64,000 bases of DNA from assembly GCF_900107625.1 (NCBI RefSeq), contig NZ_FNQK01000008.1, positions 116,577-180,576 on the forward strand, read 5' to 3'. The notes beneath the pieces were generated by a model. That model saw only the letters and a list, made by a program, of their open reading frames with translations, did not search any database and had not been told where the DNA came from. Origin of the DNA: Bizionia paragorgiae (lineage in GTDB: Bacteria > Bacteroidota > Bacteroidia > Flavobacteriales > Flavobacteriaceae). A program made the position numbers and the translations under genes. Of this stretch, positions 59,791 through 64,000 are shown one piece after another; position 1 is the first letter of the stretch, and each line of letters opens with the position of its first letter.

Positions 59791-61860
59791 ATGAAGAAAT
59801 TTCTTCTGTCATTTTTTACAATTATTGTACCTTTTTTAACATTTGCCCAGGATTTCGAAATCGTTGGTGAGACGGTAAATCCTTCAAATAAAATTAATGA
59901 TGGTGTTATAAATATTGCGGTTAAAGGCGGGGTAGAGCCATTCACTTACCGCTGGGACCAACAAAGTACACCTTTAACATCCAATCAGGCTGTTGGCCTA
60001 ACAGAAGGGGTTTCTTACTCGGTAGTCGTAACCGATGCTACAGGAGCGAGTAAAACTGGTGTTTTTACCGTGGAAACAGAAGCTATAACAGAAGTTTTTA
60101 ACGGATTAATGACGCCGGCAGTTGGTGCGCTTGGTTCTATTCTTTTTTGGGATCCATTCGCGGCTGTAGGAATTTATGACCCGGTTGTTTATGCCGATGT
60201 AAAACAAATAGGAATACCTAATTGGACAAATGATTTAGAAAATAAATACACGCTTAAAAAATGGCTTAAAGCGGACGGAGAAAAGGTTAATGTTAACGAT
60301 CCTATAGCGGTTATAACCGATAAATCTGGACGTGATTTAACAGTAAAATCTTCAGCAAAAGGAGAGTTACACCACCAAACAGCAGAAGGTAAAGTTATTT
60401 ATAACTCTGAAAACGCACAACATGTTATCGAACAAGGTGCGCATTATTTTGCGACTGTAAAATATGATGAGCCTGCTGTGCTAACGCATCCTAATGGAGA
60501 CCCGCTTACTAAACCAATTTCTTTTATTGTAATTTGGTTAGTATTTGGAGCATTATTTTTCACCATTAGAATGGGCTTTATTAATATCCGCGGATTTAAA
60601 CATGCTATCGATTTAGCACGTGGTAAATATGACGATCCAGATGCACCAGGTCAAGTAACGCATTTTCAAGCTTTAGCTACCGCTGTTTCAGGAACTGTAG
60701 GATTAGGTAATATCGCAGGTGTTGCTGTAGCTGTATCTTTAGGAGGAGCTGGAGCGACGTTTTGGATGATTGTTTGTGGTTTATTAGGGATGTCGATGAA
60801 ATTCGTTGAGTGTACCCTAGGTGTAAAGTACCGTGATATTCTTCCTGACGGACGTGTGTTTGGTGGACCAATGAATTACTTGCGTTATGGATTTGAAAAA
60901 CGCAATATGAAAGGCTTTGGAAAAGTGCTTGCTGGTATGTTTGCCGTATTGGCCGTTGGTGCTTCTTTTGGAGGTGGTAATATGTTTCAAGCCAATCAGT
61001 CATTCGAACAAATGGCAGGGCAGTTTCCTGTTCTTGCTGGACACGGATTCTATTTTGGTATCGCAACAGCGATTTTAGTAGGTGTTGTTATTATAGGTGG
61101 TATTAATAGTATAGCAAAGGTAACCGGGCGTGTTGTGCCTATTATGGCTTCTATTTATATTGTAGCTGCATTAGCAGTAATTATTATGAATATTCAGAAC
61201 ATCGGACCAGCATTTTCGGCTATCGTAGAAGGCGCTTTTAGCCCGTCTGCTTTAAAAGGAGGTGTCGTTGGTGTATTAGTGGTTGGTTTCCAACGTGCGG
61301 CATTCTCGAATGAAGCCGGTGTAGGTTCTGCTGCGATTGCGCACAGTACAGCAAAAACAAATCACCCGCCATCTGAAGGGTTTGTTGCCTTATTAGAGAC
61401 TTTTATAGATACTGTAGTGGTATGTACTCTTACAGCCTTAGTGTTAATCTTTACAGGTATGCACGAAGTGGAAGGTTTAGCAGGTGCACAATTAACTTCT
61501 GATGCTTTTGGTAGTCAGATTTCATGGTTCCCATACGTATTAGCATTAGCAGTATTTTTATTCGCATTCTCTACCATGATTTCTTGGTCTTATTACGGAA
61601 TGAGAGCTTGGACTTACTTATTTGGAAAAAGTAAAAAAGTGGAGTTTGTTTATAAAATGTTATTTTTAGTATTCGTAGTCATTGGAGCTTCTGTAAGTTT
61701 AGGAGCTGTTCTTGATTTCTCAGATATGATGATTCTAGCGATGTCGTTTCCAAATATTATAGGTTTATATATGATGTCTGGAGAAGTGAAAGTGGATCTT
61801 GCAGGGTATTTAAAGAAATTAAAAGCCAATCAATTGTTTAGAAAGATAGAAAGTAAATAA
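59791..61860 (+). CDS. Alanine/sodium symporter (AGCS) with SprB-like and lipoyl-like N-terminal domains
   Basis: 689 residues. Signal peptide (1-20, ending TFAQ), an SprB-like Ig domain (about 24-95; [12 protein letters not shown]), a hydrophobic segment (about 105-127; LGSILFWDP), a lipoyl/biotinyl-like sandwich domain (about 150-225) with [23 protein letters not shown] (K178 at the usual lipoyl Lys position), then the AGCS transporter from about residue 242: [50 protein letters not shown]. The transporter co-transports amino acids with Na+. Extra domains are unusual; the lipoyl-like domain may sense or be structural. A 9-base gap leads to the HhH protein. Confidence 0.88.
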   Translation: MKKFLLSFFTIIVPFLTFAQDFEIVGETVNPSNKINDGVINIAVKGGVEPFTYRWDQQSTPLTSNQAVGLTEGVSYSVVVTDATGASKTGVFTVETEAITEVFNGLMTPAVGALGSILFWDPFAAVGIYDPVVYADVKQIGIPNWTNDLENKYTLKKWLKADGEKVNVNDPIAVITDKSGRDLTVKSSAKGELHHQTAEGKVIYNSENAQHVIEQGAHYFATVKYDEPAVLTHPNGDPLTKPISFIVIWLVFGALFFTIRMGFINIRGFKHAIDLARGKYDDPDAPGQVTHFQALATAVSGTVGLGNIAGVAVAVSLGGAGATFWMIVCGLLGMSMKFVECTLGVKYRDILPDGRVFGGPMNYLRYGFEKRNMKGFGKVLAGMFAVLAVGASFGGGNMFQANQSFEQMAGQFPVLAGHGFYFGIATAILVGVVIIGGINSIAKVTGRVVPIMASIYIVAALAVIIMNIQNIGPAFSAIVEGAFSPSALKGGVVGVLVVGFQRAAFSNEAGVGSAAIAHSTAKTNHPPSEGFVALLETFIDTVVVCTLTALVLIFTGMHEVEGLAGAQLTSDAFGSQISWFPYVLALAVFLFAFSTMISWSYYGMRAWTYLFGKSKKVEFVYKMLFLVFVVIGASVSLGAVLDFSDMMILAMSFPNIIGLYMMSGEVKVDLAGYLKKLKANQLFRKIESK

Positions 61861-61869
61861 CACACTCAT

Positions 61870-62760
61870 ATGAACTCTTTTAAATCCCATTTCGTTTATA
61901 CTAAAAAACAACGAAATGGGATTTTTTTGTTTTTAATACTCATCTTTAGTTTACAGTGTGTGTATTGGTTTGTTGTTCCGAAAATGCTTGTGGATAACGC
62001 ACAAGATGAACAGTTAGATACCGCCAAAATACAACAGTTTTATACGGTGATGGATTCTTTAAAAGTCATTGCTATTGAAGAGAAAAAGCCTAAAATATAT
62101 CCGTTTAATCCTAACTTTATTACCGATTATAAAGGCTATACTCTAGGGATGACTAACGAAGAAATAGATCGTTTGCTGACATTTAGAGCTCAAAATAAAT
62201 GGGTAAATAGTGCTTCAGAGTTTCAGAAGGTTACCCAAGTGTCCGACTCGCTTTTAGCAGTACTATCACCACATTTTAAATTCCCTGCTTGGGTTACACA
62301 GCCTAAAAAAGCGACTAACTTTAAGAGTAGTTTTAGTAATATTTCTAAAACAGAAGCTCAAAAAATAGATTTAAATACAGCGACAGCAGTACAGCTTCAA
62401 AAAGTTTATGGAGTAGGAGAAAAACGCTCCGAACGGATTATTAAATACAGAACCAAACAGCAAGGCTTTATTTCTATGATCGAGCTTCAAGAAGTTTATG
62501 GCTTGTCTCCAGAAGTTATAGAAAATATTAAAAACAACTTTTCTGTTAAGTCCCCAAGGGTCATTACAAAAATAAATTTAAATACCGCTACACGAGATGA
62601 ATTGGTGACAATAAAGTATATAGACTACGAAACTGCGCACCATATAATCGAGCAACGCACCTTGAGAAATGGTTTTAAAAGTTTTGAAGAATTAACAAAA
62701 GTAAAGGGCTTTCCTCTAAAAAAAATCGAGATAATTAAGTTATATTTGGCGATAAATTAG
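61870..62760 (+). CDS. Helix-hairpin-helix DNA-binding protein, membrane-anchored (ComEA-like)
   Basis: 296 residues. N-terminal membrane helix (about 18-38) and a coiled region, then three HhH blocks. Examples are KIDLNTATAVQLQKVYGVGEKRSERIIKYR and KINLNTATRDELVTIKYIDYETAHHIIEQR; an earlier one lies at about 95-130 (LGMTNEEIDRLLTFRAQ). The repeated DLNTA-x(2-3)-L pattern is that of ComEA, which binds double-stranded DNA at the cell surface. It lies 9 bases after the symporter gene. The role in uptake is by analogy. Confidence 0.85.
   Translation: MNSFKSHFVYTKKQRNGIFLFLILIFSLQCVYWFVVPKMLVDNAQDEQLDTAKIQQFYTVMDSLKVIAIEEKKPKIYPFNPNFITDYKGYTLGMTNEEIDRLLTFRAQNKWVNSASEFQKVTQVSDSLLAVLSPHFKFPAWVTQPKKATNFKSSFSNISKTEAQKIDLNTATAVQLQKVYGVGEKRSERIIKYRTKQQGFISMIELQEVYGLSPEVIENIKNNFSVKSPRVITKINLNTATRDELVTIKYIDYETAHHIIEQRTLRNGFKSFEELTKVKGFPLKKIEIIKLYLAIN
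62741..62748 (+). promoter_or_regulatory. -7 box for the acyl-CoA dehydrogenase gene
   Basis: tatatttg matches TAnnTTTG exactly, 35 bases before the ATG at 62784, within the end of the HhH gene. No -33 TTTG match. Confidence 0.45.
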
Positions 62761-62783
62761 AATATAATAAATTATCGAATACT

Positions 62784-63956
62784 ATGGATAAAAGATACTT
62801 TACCGAAGAGCATCAACTTTTTAGAGAAAGTTTACAAGAGTTTTTAAAAAAAGAAGTGGTTCCTCATATAAATAAGTGGGAAGAAACAGGTCATATCGAA
62901 CGTTTCATCTGGGAGAAATTTGGAGAAATGGGATTTTTCGGATTAGCCTACCCTGAGGAGTTTGGCGGATTAGATTTAGACCTTTTTTATACCGTGATCT
63001 TTTTAGAAGAACTTCAGAAAGTGAACTCTGGAGGTTTCGCAGCAGCTATGTGGGCACATGCTTATTTAGCAATGACACACTTGAATGCTGAAGGTGGTCA
63101 GGCGATAAAAGAAAAGTACCTTGCTAAAAGTATTACCGGTGAGATGATTGGTGCGATGGCAGTAACAGAACCTTTTGGAGGTAGTGATGTGGCAGGAATG
63201 CGTACGACCGCTGTTAAAAAAGGAGATTCTTATATCATCAACGGCTCTAAAACCTTCATTACAAATGGGGTGTATAGCGACTATATAGTAGTAGCTGCAA
63301 AAACAAGTCCGGAGTTAGGAAATAAAGGAATTAGTATGTTTGTTGTGGATAGAGATACTCCAGGTGTATCGGCAACAAAACTAGATAAATTAGGATGGAG
63401 AGCCTCAGATACGGGAGAAATTGCTTTCGATAATGTAGAGATTCCAGCGAGTCATTTAATGGGAGAAGAAGGAAAAGGTTTCCCTTATATCATGCAACAC
63501 TTTGCTTTCGAACGTTTAATTATGGGAGTGAATGCACATGCTAGAGCTGAGTTTGCTTTAGAGTATGCTGTTCAGTATATGAGTGAGCGTGAGGCGTTCG
63601 GACAAACGATTAACAAGTTCCAAGCTTTACGTCATACCATGGCAGATTGTTTTGCAGATATGGAAGTGTGTAAAGAGTTTAACTACTCGGTAGCTGCACG
63701 TTTAGACAAAGGGGAATACGTTGTAAAAGAAGCAACTATTTCTAAGTTGCGTTCAACAAAAATGGCCGATGAAGTGATTTATCAGTGTTTACAAATGCTA
63801 GGTGGTTATGGGTATATGGAAGAGTATCCTATGGCGCGTTTATTAAGAGATAGTCGTCTTGGACCAATAGGTGGCGGTACCTCTGAAATCTTGAGAGAGA
63901 TTATCGCAAAAATGGTAATCGACAAGAAAGAGTACAAGCCAGCGGTTAAGCACTAA
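62784..63956 (+). CDS. Acyl-CoA dehydrogenase
   Basis: 390 residues, cytoplasmic flavoenzyme starting fatty-acid or branched-acid beta-oxidation. FAD-binding segments AMAVTEPFGGSDVAGMR and GSKTFITNGVYSDYIVVAAKT are present, as is CLQMLGGYGYMEEYPMARLLRDSR. In medium-chain enzymes the catalytic Glu lies in Y-E-G-T; here the position reads GPIGGGTSEI, and E243 in FAFERLIMG (the isovaleryl/long-chain type) is the probable base. This favours an isovaleryl- or long-chain-type enzyme. Preceded by a -7 box. Confidence 0.93.
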   Translation: MDKRYFTEEHQLFRESLQEFLKKEVVPHINKWEETGHIERFIWEKFGEMGFFGLAYPEEFGGLDLDLFYTVIFLEELQKVNSGGFAAAMWAHAYLAMTHLNAEGGQAIKEKYLAKSITGEMIGAMAVTEPFGGSDVAGMRTTAVKKGDSYIINGSKTFITNGVYSDYIVVAAKTSPELGNKGISMFVVDRDTPGVSATKLDKLGWRASDTGEIAFDNVEIPASHLMGEEGKGFPYIMQHFAFERLIMGVNAHARAEFALEYAVQYMSEREAFGQTINKFQALRHTMADCFADMEVCKEFNYSVAARLDKGEYVVKEATISKLRSTKMADEVIYQCLQMLGGYGYMEEYPMARLLRDSRLGPIGGGTSEILREIIAKMVIDKKEYKPAVKH

Positions 63957-63967
63957 TGTGATTGGTG

Positions 63968-64000
63968 TTTTTGCGAAAATGGTTTTTCCATTTGCAAAAA
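63968..64000 (+). terminator. Terminator, cut by the window end
   Basis: tttttgc(g)aaaatgg and ccatttgcaaaaa form an imperfect stem around a five-T loop directly after the acyl-CoA dehydrogenase gene. The downstream tail is outside the window. Confidence 0.5.

Noticed and set aside
60677..61066. A 129-codon open frame antisense to the symporter gene
   Set aside because: It lies wholly inside a well-supported gene, has a Gln-rich, low-complexity composition expected from an antisense reading, and no start signal or homology-like motif.
1..64000. CRISPR array, prophage, insertion sequence or rRNA/tRNA genes
   Set aside because: No regularly spaced repeats, transposase, integrase or phage structural genes are visible; the only tRNA-like T-arm belongs to ssrA.

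Overview
The window looks like chromosomal DNA from a marine-type member of the Flavobacteriaceae (Bacteroidota). It is AT-rich, starts lack strong Shine-Dalgarno sequences, and several promoters match the Bacteroidota -7 box TAnnTTTG. The tmRNA encodes the tag GENNYALAA. Many predicted proteins are lipoproteins or Sec-exported proteins ending the signal in a Gln (A-Q cleavage), and there are SprB-type, DUF2851, CreD and FemAB-like families typical of this group. I cannot name the genus. No tRNA, rRNA, insertion sequence, prophage or CRISPR array is visible; the only RNA gene is ssrA.

Layout. 0.1-2.6 kb: catalase and a secreted protein of unknown role. 3.2-10.1 kb: a six-gene unit of Hpt, receiver, membrane HEAT protein, processive GT2 glycosyltransferase, LTA-synthase-like enzyme with a TPR tail, and YaiO-type TPR/outer-membrane barrel. 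Converging on it at 10.2-13.3 kb are a receiver, a histidine kinase and a periplasmic-binding lipoprotein. Together these contain every module of a ligand-sensing multistep phosphorelay placed around a predicted surface-glycan synthesis and export machine; this is my best candidate for an undescribed system. 13.3-18.1 kb: an accessory stretch of small lipoproteins, a propeller lipoprotein and several broken genes. 18.3-18.7 kb: ssrA on the minus strand. 19.2-26.6 kb: a saccharopine-dehydrogenase-like enzyme, two small membrane proteins, a CreD operon with a winged-helix regulator and two matching operator-like palindromes, a broken DUF1801 gene, a META-domain lipoprotein and kdsA. 26.9-28.7 kb: typA.

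28.8-41.1 kb is a surface-glycan region: a YgjV-like protein, a kinase-like/methyltransferase fusion, a membrane sulfatase-fold enzyme, a FemAB/GNAT protein (apparently with an ATT start), a sugar aminotransferase, an O-antigen flippase, three glycosyltransferases, a sugar 3,4-ketoisomerase and two 2OG-Fe(II) oxygenases. The aminotransferase and ketoisomerase suggest a 3-amino-3,6-dideoxyhexose in the glycan. 41.2-64 kb is mostly conserved envelope and housekeeping functions: an FtsE-like ATPase, a 1006-residue TPR protein with a partner barrel, amidohydrolase, DUF2059, YkgJ, thioredoxin, sterol-desaturase-family, NamZ, LolE/FtsX-like permease, CBS-like beta-synthase, DUF2851, PspC, a K+ channel, an alanine/sodium symporter with unusual N-terminal domains, an HhH protein and an acyl-CoA dehydrogenase.

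About 100-base intergenic elements recur three times (18.7, 26.7, 55.9 kb). At least four genes are broken (14.9, 17.2, 17.8, 24.5 kb), all apparently dispensable, while housekeeping genes are intact; this fits real decay better than general sequencing error but does not exclude local errors. All family assignments are from reading the protein sequence by eye; no database search was run.
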